From the NCBI RefSeq assembly GCF_013836145.1, contig NZ_CP057483.1, forward strand, positions 2,852,001 to 2,916,000: a DNA stretch of 64,000 bases. Reading direction: 5' to 3'. The stretch is from Citrobacter sp. RHB25-C09. Lineage in GTDB: Bacteria > Pseudomonadota > Gammaproteobacteria > Enterobacterales > Enterobacteriaceae. This document shows, piece by piece, positions 33,245-41,659 of this stretch; within the stretch, counting starts at the first letter, position 1, and the number at the start of each line of letters is the position of its first letter. Below the pieces are notes generated by a model, which saw nothing but the letters and a program-made list of their open reading frames with translations, was not told the origin of the DNA and ran no database searches. Both the position numbers and the translations under genes were made by a program.

Positions 33245-34468
33245 TTATGCCGGCTTGCCCACCAGCGCTTTGATGGCTGCCACGTCTTCAAGGACGCAGT
33301 CAAAACGGTGAAATGCCAGGAATGCTGTTTGATCGTACTCAGCATAACGTTCAACCAGGCGCTTCAGCGTCATATAGGTGATACGACGAATAATGAAGCG
33401 GTCGAAGTCACCGAGAAACGCGAATTTCTTACCCGCAGCAATACCATCAATAGCCTGGTCAATAACATACGGGATATTCAGGATCGTTGCCGGGGTGCCG
33501 CCTGCGACATCCGGTAACCACAGTGGGCGATTCTGACCGTCTACCATTTCTTCAATCACCTGAAGGGTCGAATCATTAAATGCCCAGCGGTATTTAGGGC
33601 CACCACGGTAAGCCGGATCAATAGCATGTTTCAGCTTGTTCATTTCCTGCCAGGTGAATGTTGCGGCAGCAGCAGTATTTACAGTACCGGTGACCGACGC
33701 GACCAGGCCTTTAGGCTGTACCGGTGTACCTGCGCCGGTTCCCTGAACAAGATATTTGGCTTCACCGCGCCCAATTCGCTGGCCAATACGCGCAGCCAGG
33801 TACGCTTCGATATCAACACCACTATCCTGTAATAGCTCATTGGATACACGGATGATTTTGGACGACAACTTTTTAGCGCCCAGAATCGCAGTGCCGAAAC
33901 TTACATCCTCTTCAGATGCTTCGGTGTTTTCACCCAGGAGTTCGCCTTCTTCCGCAGTACCGTCGGAGGTCGACCAGGTAATATCCTGACCATTCGAAGT
34001 ATTGAGGATCTGCGCCACGCTGGCGATTCCACCATAGGCTTTCATCGAGTCGACGATTTTATTCAACATCTGCGTCGGTACGGTGTAACCACCTTTAGCG
34101 TCCGGCGTCGTACCCTGGGCCCGCAGCTCTTTAACTGCCTGACGCTCTTCAGCGGACAGTTCGCTGAAGCCGTGACGCAGGAACTTATCAAACGCCGCGG
34201 CGCGACGCTCAGCACTTTGCTCTTCCGGTGTATTGTTACGTTGCTGCCGACGTTGCTCATCCTCATGATCTTCAACGTGTGCCTGATCGAGGCGACGCAG
34301 TTCCTCCAGACGCCCGATTTGTTCATCAAGTGCATCCAGTTCAGACTTTGCGGCGTTCCACTGAGTACGCTGCTCATCAGTCCAGGTCGCATCACCAATT
34401 TTTTCGTGCAGCGCACGCATATCAGTAGCGATGGTGTTACGTTTTTGCTTCAGTTCGTGCAGTTTCAT
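33245..34468 (-). CDS. Major capsid protein, HK97 fold
   Basis: A 407-residue HK97-type capsid protein. The first ~105 residues are a charged coiled coil (MKLHELKQKRNTIATD..., LDALDEQIGRLEELRR), the 'delta' scaffold domain that the prohead protease removes. The shell domain follows (GGYTVPTQMLNKIVDSMK, SKIIRVSNELLQDSG). It is preceded by the protease gene in the same operon. Confidence 0.93.
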   Translation of the reverse strand: MKLHELKQKRNTIATDMRALHEKIGDATWTDEQRTQWNAAKSELDALDEQIGRLEELRRLDQAHVEDHEDEQRRQQRNNTPEEQSAERRAAAFDKFLRHGFSELSAEERQAVKELRAQGTTPDAKGGYTVPTQMLNKIVDSMKAYGGIASVAQILNTSNGQDITWSTSDGTAEEGELLGENTEASEEDVSFGTAILGAKKLSSKIIRVSNELLQDSGVDIEAYLAARIGQRIGRGEAKYLVQGTGAGTPVQPKGLVASVTGTVNTAAAATFTWQEMNKLKHAIDPAYRGGPKYRWAFNDSTLQVIEEMVDGQNRPLWLPDVAGGTPATILNIPYVIDQAIDGIAAGKKFAFLGDFDRFIIRRITYMTLKRLVERYAEYDQTAFLAFHRFDCVLEDVAAIKALVGKPA

Positions 34469-34477
34469 ATTTTTTCC

Positions 34478-35077
34478 TTACGCGTTAAGAAGGTTCAGCA
34501 GGCGCTCACGCGCCATTCGTTGATTAATGGCTTGCGCCAGCGCGCCACTGTCGCGCGCCTCCTGCCAGGCTTTCATGGATCGGACACCGGAATCGGCTTC
34601 CTGATAGGCCGGATAGGTCACCGGGCTCACATCAAACAGCCGGGAAAAAAGGGAGATTTCGCGGATGACAATACCTTCGTCGTCTTCGTACCAGTGCTCG
34701 CCGTCGCGGGCCACGCGGAATGCGAAAGACGACTGACTGATATCGCCACGGAACATCGGGGCGAGAACCAGATCCCGGATGGTCTGGGTTTCAGGTGCGG
34801 TGATGTCATAGCGCAACCCTTTATCATCAACGGACAGTGAAAGCGTACCGGCCGCACTGCGCCCCAGAATAAAATTAGGGTCATGGTTAAACAGCCCGCG
34901 TACATCATCATTCAGCACGTCGTCAAACGCGCCGGGCTTGATGATTTCACGGAATCCCCATAACGGCTCAGAACGGCTGTTGAACACTGAGCCATAACCG
35001 ATAATGTGTGTCGGTTGCTCACTGTGTTGCTCCGCCCGAACCTCACCGCTGTAACAGCGGACTTCGCGATCATCCAT
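34478..35077 (-). CDS. Prohead protease, HK97 family (S78)
   Basis: A 199-residue serine protease. The catalytic histidine lies in FNHDPNFILGR and the serine in DISQSSFAF. The start at MDDREVRCYSGEVR gives a normal family length; the longer open frame overlaps portal. It matures the prohead by cutting off the capsid scaffold domain and then itself. Confidence 0.87.
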   Translation of the reverse strand: MDDREVRCYSGEVRAEQHSEQPTHIIGYGSVFNSRSEPLWGFREIIKPGAFDDVLNDDVRGLFNHDPNFILGRSAAGTLSLSVDDKGLRYDITAPETQTIRDLVLAPMFRGDISQSSFAFRVARDGEHWYEDDEGIVIREISLFSRLFDVSPVTYPAYQEADSGVRSMKAWQEARDSGALAQAINQRMARERLLNLLNA

Positions 35078-36296
35078 TGGGTTGCTCCTCACTTTTTGGG
35101 TCGGTAGTAAAGTCTTTCGCGGGATTTGCGGCGTTAACGCTGACCAGCATCTCGTCCAGTCCATCAACTGGATTCATGTCTTCAAACGCGCGCGCTTCGT
35201 TGCGACTCATCCAGCCGTCAGTGATGGCGAAGTGATAGAACTGCGCCCGCTCCTGTGGCGTACCACGCAGGAGACCTGTCAAGTTAAAACGCGTGTAGAA
35301 GCCTGCTGCCAGTTCAGCCCGAGTGAAAAGCCGCCGGTTAAGCTCCTGCTCCCAGTTAGTCACCCAGGGCATCATGGTGTAGCGGACAAACTGAATGGCC
35401 TGCTGGGTGATGTTGGAGAACGTGGCTTTTTCCAGATCGTTAATCATGTGTGCCGGCACATTGAAAATACCGGCAATCATGGAGCGGTTCAGTTTGGTCA
35501 TGTCGATGATCTGGGCATCGACCGGTGAAACCGTCAGCGCTCTATAATCGAGATCAGCGGGCAGCAGCATGGTTTTATTCTCCTGGCTTCTCAGGGCCAG
35601 CGCTGCCTTCTGCCAGGCATCTTTCAGCCAGGTCCAGCTTTCTTTTTGAAGCGGGGTTTTGACTGAAACAATACCCGCAGGGCGAGCATTACCGCTGAAA
35701 AAGCTTTCGGTGTACTTCTGCCCGCTCATCCCCATGCCAATGGTTTCGGCGTGCTGCATGATTGGGCTGAGCCCCATTTTCTGGTTATTGCCCAGCGCCC
35801 GGATATGGATCATGTCATCCGGGCTGATGGCGAAGGCGCCCTCTTCGTTGTAAAGGCCGTAGGTATAGCGCCCGCCGGTTTTCAGCAGGGTTGTTTCCCA
35901 CGGCATACAACTTTCAAGGCCGACAACTTCGCCGCGTCGGTTACGCTTTACCCACGAATACCCATTTCCCCAGCCGAGGATGTGGCGCTGTTTCAGCTCG
36001 CGCCATTTGTAGCTGGTCTGCCAGATATTGGGCTCATCGTGAATGAGATAAAACGCCGGGTGATCGCGCGCAGGCTCAACTTTGCCGTTGTGTTTTCGCA
36101 TAACATGGAGCGGCATCTGCGCGAGATTTGACGACAGGACATAGATACAGGCGTAAACCGCCGCCAGTTTCATGGCAGTCTCAGGGCTGACGTACATATC
36201 AGATTTAAAAATTCCGTCCGTATCGACCAGATCACCGCTAATCGGTGTAGCCGGATTCTCCAGTGACTCACTTCTGAAAAAGGCGTCAAGCAACAC
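35070..36296 (-). CDS. Portal protein, HK97 family
   Basis: A 408-residue portal subunit. Conserved pieces: AVYACIYVLSSNLAQMPL, a GWGNGYSWVKRN segment, and MIAGIFNVPAHMINDLEKA, all typical of HK97 gp3-type portals. A dodecamer forms the DNA entry channel at one capsid vertex. Its stop overlaps the protease start by 8 bp. Confidence 0.92.
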   Translation of the reverse strand: MLLDAFFRSESLENPATPISGDLVDTDGIFKSDMYVSPETAMKLAAVYACIYVLSSNLAQMPLHVMRKHNGKVEPARDHPAFYLIHDEPNIWQTSYKWRELKQRHILGWGNGYSWVKRNRRGEVVGLESCMPWETTLLKTGGRYTYGLYNEEGAFAISPDDMIHIRALGNNQKMGLSPIMQHAETIGMGMSGQKYTESFFSGNARPAGIVSVKTPLQKESWTWLKDAWQKAALALRSQENKTMLLPADLDYRALTVSPVDAQIIDMTKLNRSMIAGIFNVPAHMINDLEKATFSNITQQAIQFVRYTMMPWVTNWEQELNRRLFTRAELAAGFYTRFNLTGLLRGTPQERAQFYHFAITDGWMSRNEARAFEDMNPVDGLDEMLVSVNAANPAKDFTTDPKSEEQPNG

Positions 36297-36447
36297 GTTT
36301 CCCCCTTCTGGCCATTGCCAGTGCCGCCACCAGCAACAGACCGCCGGAGAACATCAGGGCGGGTGCCAGCCCAAACTGCAGATAAAACCCCGCCGTGAGC
36401 AGCCCGTATCCGGTCAGCCCGATAACATCAGTAACGAGTGATTTCAT
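36286..36447 (-). CDS. Small membrane protein between terL and portal
   Basis: Fifty-three codons: MKSLVTDVIGLTGYGLL..., with two predicted transmembrane helices (residues 5-24 and 28-45) and a basic tail. The ATG overlaps the terL stop (ATGA) and its own stop lies inside the portal start region, so it is clearly coupled. Similar tiny membrane proteins occur at this position in HK97-type head modules; their role is unknown. Confidence 0.75.
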   Translation of the reverse strand: MKSLVTDVIGLTGYGLLTAGFYLQFGLAPALMFSGGLLLVAALAMARRGKRVA

Positions 36448-38177
36448 AGAATTAAGAGGTCTTCGTCTGGATCCAGTGAGGAGAGGAAATCGCCAGGCTC
36501 TTTAAGCATGACCCGTCCAATTGCCATAATCAGCGCTACTGCGCCGTCGATTTTGTTTTCGTTCTGCTCTTTGATGGGTTTCACCACATCGTCATTGCCG
36601 GGGATGTTTTTCCCCACCACGTTGGCAATACACCAGCTCATGATGGGGTTGCCGTCATGATGAAACCTGCCGGACTCGATCGCCGCTTCAAGCTCTTTCA
36701 TCGGGTCTGACATGTTGGTGTAGTTCTGAATGATGGTAACGGGATTAAGCTGCTCATCCGCCAGGTCATGAGAAAGCCCGGTTGCCCCGTAGGGATCAAT
36801 CGGTGACTCGGTGACCGGGTTCAGTTTGTTCGCTGCTTTGGCCTCCTCCAGGATGTAGCGGTAATCCACCTCCGCACCAGCAGTGACGGTGAGGTAACCC
36901 ATCTCCACCCATTTCTGAAAGCGTTCAGCAGTGCGGCGATCCTCGTTTTTCTCCACGCTGTAAACCGTGTCATACGGTACCCAGAAGCGTGGTGCCACAC
37001 TGTAATAATGCGTTTTGCCATCAATCTCGCGGGTGAACAGCCTCGCCATGCTGTTCATATCCAGTTTGCGTGCAAGGTCGAATGCCAGCACACAGGGCTG
37101 CCCTTCGAAATGCTCGAGCGTAAGCGTTTTGTCTTCGCAGTTCTGCCAGGACACAAGGTTATAGAAAGCCGCCCGCGCCGCCACCCAGATATTCAGATGC
37201 TTGGTTTTAAAAACGCCCGCCTGCCGGGCATTGTTAATCGCGCGCTGCTGCTGACTGAGAAGAAAATCGCGGTACACCGAGACGCCCATATTCGGGTTCG
37301 CCTTCTCCAGCACCTTCGGATCCGTCCAGTCGTCGCCTTCATCAACCGTGTAGATGATGCCGAACAGCTCCTCGTTGGGTACCGAGCCGTTAAGCATCTC
37401 GATCACTTCGCGGCGTTTGTCGTAGCACGGACCTTCAATGTTGTAACCGGCGGTGGTGATCGCCCACATCAGCGGCTGGCGACGCGCGCCCATTCCGGTC
37501 AGCATGGTGGTATAGAGCGAGTCGGTCTGGTGTTCGTGGTATTCGTCGACGATGGCGCAGTGCGGCGACGCGCCGTCGCCCGGGTTGCCAATCAGCGGTT
37601 CGAACCGCGCACCGTCCTCAGGCCGGTTCAGGTTGGAGGCATTCACCTCGATGCCGAACGCTTCAACGAGCAGCGGAGTCCGCTTGCACATCAGCCGCGC
37701 AGGACGGAACACTTCCCACGCCTGTTTTTCAGTCGTGGCGCCGGAATACACCTCCGCGCCGAACTCGTTATCACAGGTGAAACAGAACAGCGCCACGCCT
37801 GCGGAGATTGCCGACTTACCGTTTTTGCGGGGGATCTCAGTGTAGACCTCTCGAAAGCGGCGCAACTTTGAACCTTTTTGCACCCATCCAAAGGCACAGC
37901 AGACGATGAAAAGTTGCCATGGTTCGAGGGTGATTGGCATCCGTTTGAATGCCCATTCGCCCTTGGTATGCGGCAGCAATTGAATAAACTTCGCGGCCTT
38001 CTCCGCCATGTCCTTATCAAAGCGGTACCGGAATTTGCGGCTTTTCTCCTGAGCCATGTCGTCGATGTGGCGCTGGCAGGCCTGAAGCACAAACTGGCAC
38101 GCGGGTATCTTTCCCCGCACAACGTTGCGGGCGTATTGATTCGCGGCGTTGACGTTAGGGTACGATTTCCGACTCAT
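36444..38177 (-). CDS. Terminase large subunit (TerL)
   Basis: A 577-residue packaging motor of the HK97 type. The Walker A variant is in IPRKNGKSA near residue 119, Walker B in CAIVDEYHEH near residue 211, and the C-terminal half carries the RNase H-like nuclease (CVLAFDLARK). It cuts concatemers and pumps DNA into proheads. It overlaps terS by 4 bp. Confidence 0.94.
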   Translation of the reverse strand: MSRKSYPNVNAANQYARNVVRGKIPACQFVLQACQRHIDDMAQEKSRKFRYRFDKDMAEKAAKFIQLLPHTKGEWAFKRMPITLEPWQLFIVCCAFGWVQKGSKLRRFREVYTEIPRKNGKSAISAGVALFCFTCDNEFGAEVYSGATTEKQAWEVFRPARLMCKRTPLLVEAFGIEVNASNLNRPEDGARFEPLIGNPGDGASPHCAIVDEYHEHQTDSLYTTMLTGMGARRQPLMWAITTAGYNIEGPCYDKRREVIEMLNGSVPNEELFGIIYTVDEGDDWTDPKVLEKANPNMGVSVYRDFLLSQQQRAINNARQAGVFKTKHLNIWVAARAAFYNLVSWQNCEDKTLTLEHFEGQPCVLAFDLARKLDMNSMARLFTREIDGKTHYYSVAPRFWVPYDTVYSVEKNEDRRTAERFQKWVEMGYLTVTAGAEVDYRYILEEAKAANKLNPVTESPIDPYGATGLSHDLADEQLNPVTIIQNYTNMSDPMKELEAAIESGRFHHDGNPIMSWCIANVVGKNIPGNDDVVKPIKEQNENKIDGAVALIMAIGRVMLKEPGDFLSSLDPDEDLLIL

Positions 38178-38671
38178 GAGTTAATCATCTTCAGGAATGG
38201 GTTAGCGGTTTTCTTCTGTCCGGCGAGCCCGATAAGGCGCTGGCGGCTGCTGGGATCGAGACCCAGCATAGAACCGGTAGAACTCATCTCCGATTCCTGT
38301 TCTTTTTTGGCGGTAAGTTCAGGGTTCTTTATCTTTCCGCCCATCGCCCCGGTGATGGAAAGACCATCCCTGGCGATATTCTTTACGGCGCGCCGCCAGA
38401 ATTCATAGGCCACGCACCAGCGCTCAAGTACGGCCAGATCGGTAACGCATAAAAGCCCCTGCCCGCATAACTCCTTCGTGGTCAATTCCCACATGACAGA
38501 TGCCATAGGCATACCATCATCTTCTGTAAACCACTCTGGTGGCGCCACGCCCTTAATTGGTGTGAACACCGGTTCATCTTTATTCAGGGCTCGCTTGCCG
38601 GGGTTACCAGCCAACTCCTTACGCGCCGTTGGCTTAGGACGACGCCCGGAACGCCCCGCCGTTCCAGCCAT
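38174..38671 (-). CDS. Terminase small subunit, P27 family
   Basis: A 165-residue small terminase of the P27 family (first seen in phiP27): it starts MAGTAGRSGRRPKPTAR and has the PPEWFTEDDGM and LCVTDLAVLERWCVAY motifs. It recognises the cos site and loads TerL. The C-terminal QRLIGLAGQKK region is conserved. Confidence 0.9.
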   Translation of the reverse strand: MAGTAGRSGRRPKPTARKELAGNPGKRALNKDEPVFTPIKGVAPPEWFTEDDGMPMASVMWELTTKELCGQGLLCVTDLAVLERWCVAYEFWRRAVKNIARDGLSITGAMGGKIKNPELTAKKEQESEMSSTGSMLGLDPSSRQRLIGLAGQKKTANPFLKMINS

Positions 38672-38797
38672 AAGCGATACTCCTGGTTAAATTTCATTTT
38701 TCGCGGGTATAAAAATTCGAGGAGGCGGGCAGTCCGGAAGGTGTGCGGTCGCAGAGATTTGACCTCCCCCTCCCTTAGTTGATGATGACATTGATTC
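38672..38797. other. Probable cos region between HNH and terS
   Basis: A 126-bp non-coding gap lies between the HNH gene and terS, where HK97-type phages have cos. It contains a G-rich stretch and a C-rich CCTCCCCCTCCC tract. I cannot place the nicks from sequence alone. Confidence 0.4.
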
Positions 38798-39148
38798 TCA
38801 GCTGAGCCTCTCACGAGCAGTCTTAGCTGCGTGACACGACCAGCACAGACTCTCAAGGTTGCTGTCTTCATCAGTGCCGCCGTGAGCCTTCGCTTTGATG
38901 TGGTCGACACAGGAAGCCTGCTTGGCAATCCCCTGACGCAGATGGTTCTGGCATAGAGCTTTGTCTCGCTTCAGAATGCGGGCCCGTATCACTTCCCACT
39001 TCGTTCCATATCCGCGCTGGTGTCTTGATTGCCCTGGCTTGTATTGCCGCCATCCTTCGCCTTTATGTGATTCGCAGTAGCCTGACGGATCGGTTGTTGT
39101 CGAGGGGCAACCGCGAACACGGCAGGCTTTTGGTGTACGTGGTGGCAT
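38798..39148 (-). CDS. HNH endonuclease (HK97 gp74-like)
   Basis: A 116-residue HNH nuclease with an N-terminal zinc-binding part (CRVRGCPS, GYCESH) and a C-terminal HNH core (SCVDHIKAKAHGG, SLCWSCHAAK). In HK97-type phages such a protein, coded just before the small terminase, works with terminase at cos. The start at MPPRTPKAC is favoured over an ATG 14 codons upstream. Confidence 0.87.
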   Translation of the reverse strand: MPPRTPKACRVRGCPSTTTDPSGYCESHKGEGWRQYKPGQSRHQRGYGTKWEVIRARILKRDKALCQNHLRQGIAKQASCVDHIKAKAHGGTDEDSNLESLCWSCHAAKTARERLS

Positions 39149-39241
39149 CTTTGTATGTCTCAGTTTGTCGTGGGAGAGTAGTTCTCGCACTGCTTTATCT
39201 GTATAAATGATGAGGTTATTTCAACAACAGGAGCTTCAATT

Positions 39242-39571
39242 GTGACTAAAGAATCACAACCATTTACCGTCAGACCTGAAGGTGAAGTCGTGGTAAAAAA
39301 AGAAAATGACGGGACGCTGGCGGTTTCGTCCGACAAGCCGGTTACTCTGGACATGAATAGTATCCTTTCAATAGGCGTTCAGAATGTAGTGGATATTAGT
39401 AGCTATCAACTTGAACATCTGGAAAATTCCACCAGACATTTCATTGAATTTCATGGCGGAGGAACTGTAACTCTCGAGTATTCACGGGATGGGAAAATAT
39501 TAAATTGCTCAATACGCAACCTTAAGTCTGAAGTTGAGGGCGGCGAGCGAATTATGGTGATGCAAAAGTAG
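39242..39571 (+). CDS. Unknown 109-aa protein on the opposite strand to the late genes
   Basis: A GTG start with AGGAG eight bases before it opens a 109-codon frame (MTKESQPFTVRPEGEVVV...). It has a DKPVTLDMNSILSIG region, FIEFHGGGTVTLEYS and a short acidic end; it looks like a small beta-rich cytoplasmic protein. A TATAAA at 39202 may be its -10 element. It is transcribed against the lysis/head operon, so it is probably an accessory gene expressed in the lysogen. No family recognised. Confidence 0.6.
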   Translation: MTKESQPFTVRPEGEVVVKKENDGTLAVSSDKPVTLDMNSILSIGVQNVVDISSYQLEHLENSTRHFIEFHGGGTVTLEYSRDGKILNCSIRNLKSEVEGGERIMVMQK

Positions 39572-39575
39572 ACAG

Positions 39576-39710
39576 TTAATCTGCTTCATTAACCAGCTTA
39601 AGCAATTCGGCATTCACTTTTTCGAACCATGCCGGACTAAGTCGACTACCAGCCATCACATTTGCAGATGTGGTGGCTTTTTTATCTTTCATTTTCCTAT
39701 TATTTTTCAT
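39576..39710 (-). CDS. Possible 44-aa protein
   Basis: A frame of 44 codons starting MKNNRKMKDKK and ending LLKLVNEAD, with a SRLSPAWFEKVNAEL stretch. It converges with the gene at 39242-39571 and ends 4 bp away. The ribosome site is weak (AATAGG before the second ATG). It may be a short regulator or nothing at all. Confidence 0.3.
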   Translation of the reverse strand: MKNNRKMKDKKATTSANVMAGSRLSPAWFEKVNAELLKLVNEAD

Positions 39711-39737
39711 TGCTCATAATTCCATTAAATTGCCCAA

Positions 39738-39763
39738 CAAAAAAGCCCCGCTACTGCGAGGCC
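39738..39763 (-). terminator. Terminator in the lysis-to-packaging gap
   Basis: On the minus strand GCCTCGC-AGTA-GCGGGGC with six T residues, 20 bp after the 39782-40009 gene. Confidence 0.7.
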
Positions 39764-39781
39764 TGTGTTAGTGAAGAGAAA

Positions 39782-40009
39782 TCAAAATATCTCTTCTATA
39801 TGGAAGATCCCGATGAATTCCCCATTTGGGCCACCGAAAATATCATCAGGTGATTTATCTTCATCAGCTTCTACTATCACCTGCGTTTCTCTAGTTCCTG
39901 GTACATAGGAAACATTCAAATCATGATCAAGGTAATGCTTAAATATATCACTCAACGCGCGATGTTTATCATATGAGTTAACTGTCAGTGAAAACTTTCT
40001 CATAGCCAT
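39782..40009 (-). CDS. Unknown 75-aa protein
   Basis: Starts MAMRKFSLTVNSYDKHRAL with a very strong AGGAGG ribosome site five bases upstream. The protein is acidic towards its end (EADEDKSPDDIF) and has no membrane segment. It lies behind the Rz genes and ends in its own terminator. No family is recognised. Confidence 0.6.
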   Translation of the reverse strand: MAMRKFSLTVNSYDKHRALSDIFKHYLDHDLNVSYVPGTRETQVIVEADEDKSPDDIFGGPNGEFIGIFHIEEIF

Positions 40010-40110
40010 AGAGCCTCCTTATATTGAAATAAGGATTGTACTACACATCCTCTTTCTCTATCACATGGAATGCCATTATCACAGGCACTCAGAGAATGAC
40101 TGCTGTAATG

Positions 40111-40674
40111 CTATTGCCGGTCCTGCTCAATTTGTCTAATACCCGCCAATTGGTTATTCGCTTTTTCAATAGAGGCCAGCAACGGCTTAATCCAGAGAAC
40201 AGCCTGGCAATATGTCAGGGTGCTGGAGGTAATGGTGCTATTACCGGCTGCGTCAGCGTTCCCGGAATCGGTGTACATTGCCCCGGTACGTAAACGGTGT
40301 GTGTATTCGAGCAGCCCGCCAGCGACATCAGCAGGAACAGGCAGATCACAGGTTTTTTCACGACGGAGGATCTCCCGGTATTCGATAACAGTTTTATCGG
40401 CGCTTGCATCAATCAGAGAATTGTTGCGGCTGGTGTATTCGGCAATCTGGTTAAACCGGTTGAAGTTGAAGGCCTGCGTCGCGATAACCTGATCCTGTAG
40501 CGCGTTATCATGCTCCAGAACACGCTTATCGCTTTGTGCCGTTCTCAGGTCAGCCTGACTGTTTGCCAGCAGCACACCGAGAATAGTGATAGCACCAACG
40601 ACGAAAACCACCGCAATGATTGCCAGCCACCAGCGCCATGACGTTTTCAGTGATGCCAGTAGAGCTTCAATCAT
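40111..40674 (-). CDS. Inner-membrane spanin Rz
   Basis: A 187-residue i-spanin: one N-terminal transmembrane helix (about residues 15-37) and a periplasmic coiled-coil region with LRTAQSDKRVLEHDN. Rz and Rz1 link inner and outer membranes and fuse them after the endolysin has cut the wall. Its start overlaps the endolysin stop by 4 bp, and Rz1 lies inside it. Confidence 0.87.
   Translation of the reverse strand: MIEALLASLKTSWRWWLAIIAVVFVVGAITILGVLLANSQADLRTAQSDKRVLEHDNALQDQVIATQAFNFNRFNQIAEYTSRNNSLIDASADKTVIEYREILRREKTCDLPVPADVAGGLLEYTHRLRTGAMYTDSGNADAAGNSTITSSTLTYCQAVLWIKPLLASIEKANNQLAGIRQIEQDRQ
40215..40361 (-). CDS. Outer-membrane lipoprotein Rz1, nested in Rz
   Basis: A 48-codon frame in another register inside Rz. 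From a GTG at 40361 it reads VKKPVICLFLLMSLAGC, a textbook lipoprotein signal with lipobox LAGC, followed by a short proline-rich mature part (TPIPGTLTQPVIAPLPPAP). This is the usual nested Rz/Rz1 layout. Confidence 0.83.
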   Translation of the reverse strand: MKKPVICLFLLMSLAGCSNTHTVYVPGQCTPIPGTLTQPVIAPLPPAP

Positions 40675-41153
40675 GATTCTTTCATCGAACTGGTGCCATT
40701 CATCAACGGTAACAGGCGGCTATCCCTCTGCTCGTTAACCGGCCAGCGATAACCCGTCACGCGGGAACGTGAGAATGCACGAATATTGATAGCGTCAGAC
40801 TGGTTACCACCGAGGACCATCAGGTCACCGTTCTGATGCTGCCCGACCACAAATCCGACATGGCCGCCGCCGTCGCGACTGAATACCACCACACAGCCAT
40901 AGGCTGGCTCGCGAAGTTCGACGCCCCAGTTGAGATAGGATTTTGCAGACTCGAAACGGGTGGATTTGATTCCGACGCGCTCAAGCATCGACCCGACGTA
41001 AGCGGCACACCAGGGCGTTTCATCATCTTTAATTCCACCTCGTTTAATATCCTTCCAGAACTGGAGAATTAACGGATTGTGTCGCGGGCCTTTAATTTCC
41101 ATCTGCCCAATGTATTTACGGCCTTCCACCAGCCAGCGCGGTTCATTTTGCAT
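40671..41153 (-). CDS. Endolysin, NlpC/P60-CHAP-like (TIGR02594)
   Basis: A 160-residue protein starting MQNEPRWLVEGRKYIG. It has the WCAAYVGSML motif holding the probable catalytic cysteine and GGGHVGFVVG holding the histidine, as in the TIGR02594 group of cysteine peptidases/amidases. It is the wall-degrading enzyme between holin and Rz. No signal peptide, so it depends on the holin. Confidence 0.82.
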   Translation of the reverse strand: MQNEPRWLVEGRKYIGQMEIKGPRHNPLILQFWKDIKRGGIKDDETPWCAAYVGSMLERVGIKSTRFESAKSYLNWGVELREPAYGCVVVFSRDGGGHVGFVVGQHQNGDLMVLGGNQSDAINIRAFSRSRVTGYRWPVNEQRDSRLLPLMNGTSSMKES

Positions 41154-41166
41154 TGATGTCACCTGT

Positions 41167-41514
41167 TCACACTTTGTTGTTGTCGCCACCGACACGACCG
41201 CCGATAAATCTCATTGCGAAACTGCGGATTGCATCCACGCCAATAAGACCAACGCCGCCACCAATGGCTACAGACAGAGATTTAGGCCATCCAAAGAACT
41301 CAAGAGCTGACGAAATAGACAGCGTCAGGACACCGCAGAGAAGGATTTCGAGTACCTTTTTCTTTTTGCTCCCATTACCGCCGAAATACGCAATTCTCAG
41401 ACCAGCAACAATAAGTGACATGAGAACCGCGCCCAGTGGCGTATCTCCGCGCCACCAGCTCTGGAATAACTCAATAAAGTCAGTCCAGGATTGGGGATCG
41501 TTGTGCATTTTCAT
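41167..41514 (-). CDS. Holin, phage holin superfamily III type
   Basis: A 115-residue protein with three hydrophobic segments: near residues 27-42, 51-66 and 72-92. It starts MKMHNDPQSWTDF after an AGGTGAGG ribosome site; a dual start (M1 and M3, separated by K) is visible, as in lambda S holin/antiholin. The longer open frame upstream is unlikely to be translated. It makes the holes that release endolysin. Confidence 0.78.
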   Translation of the reverse strand: MKMHNDPQSWTDFIELFQSWWRGDTPLGAVLMSLIVAGLRIAYFGGNGSKKKKVLEILLCGVLTLSISSALEFFGWPKSLSVAIGGGVGLIGVDAIRSFAMRFIGGRVGGDNNKV

Positions 41515-41659
41515 AAGCCTCACCTCCGATAGTTCGGATGGCGCTGTGTGTGATTGAAAGAGATCAGGCTTCCGGGCTCTTTTGTAAAAGTGAAAAAAAG
41601 AAGGTGATTCCCGGAGCCTGAAGATGATGATCACCACAGCGGGATTGACGTGATGATCG

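Noticed and set aside
37008..37871. 287-codon plus-strand frame
   Set aside because: Antisense to terL; composition and lack of any motif mark it as a shadow.
39662..39853. 63-codon plus-strand frame with hydrophobic start
   Set aside because: It crosses a terminator and lies antisense to the gene at 39782-40009, which has an excellent ribosome site.
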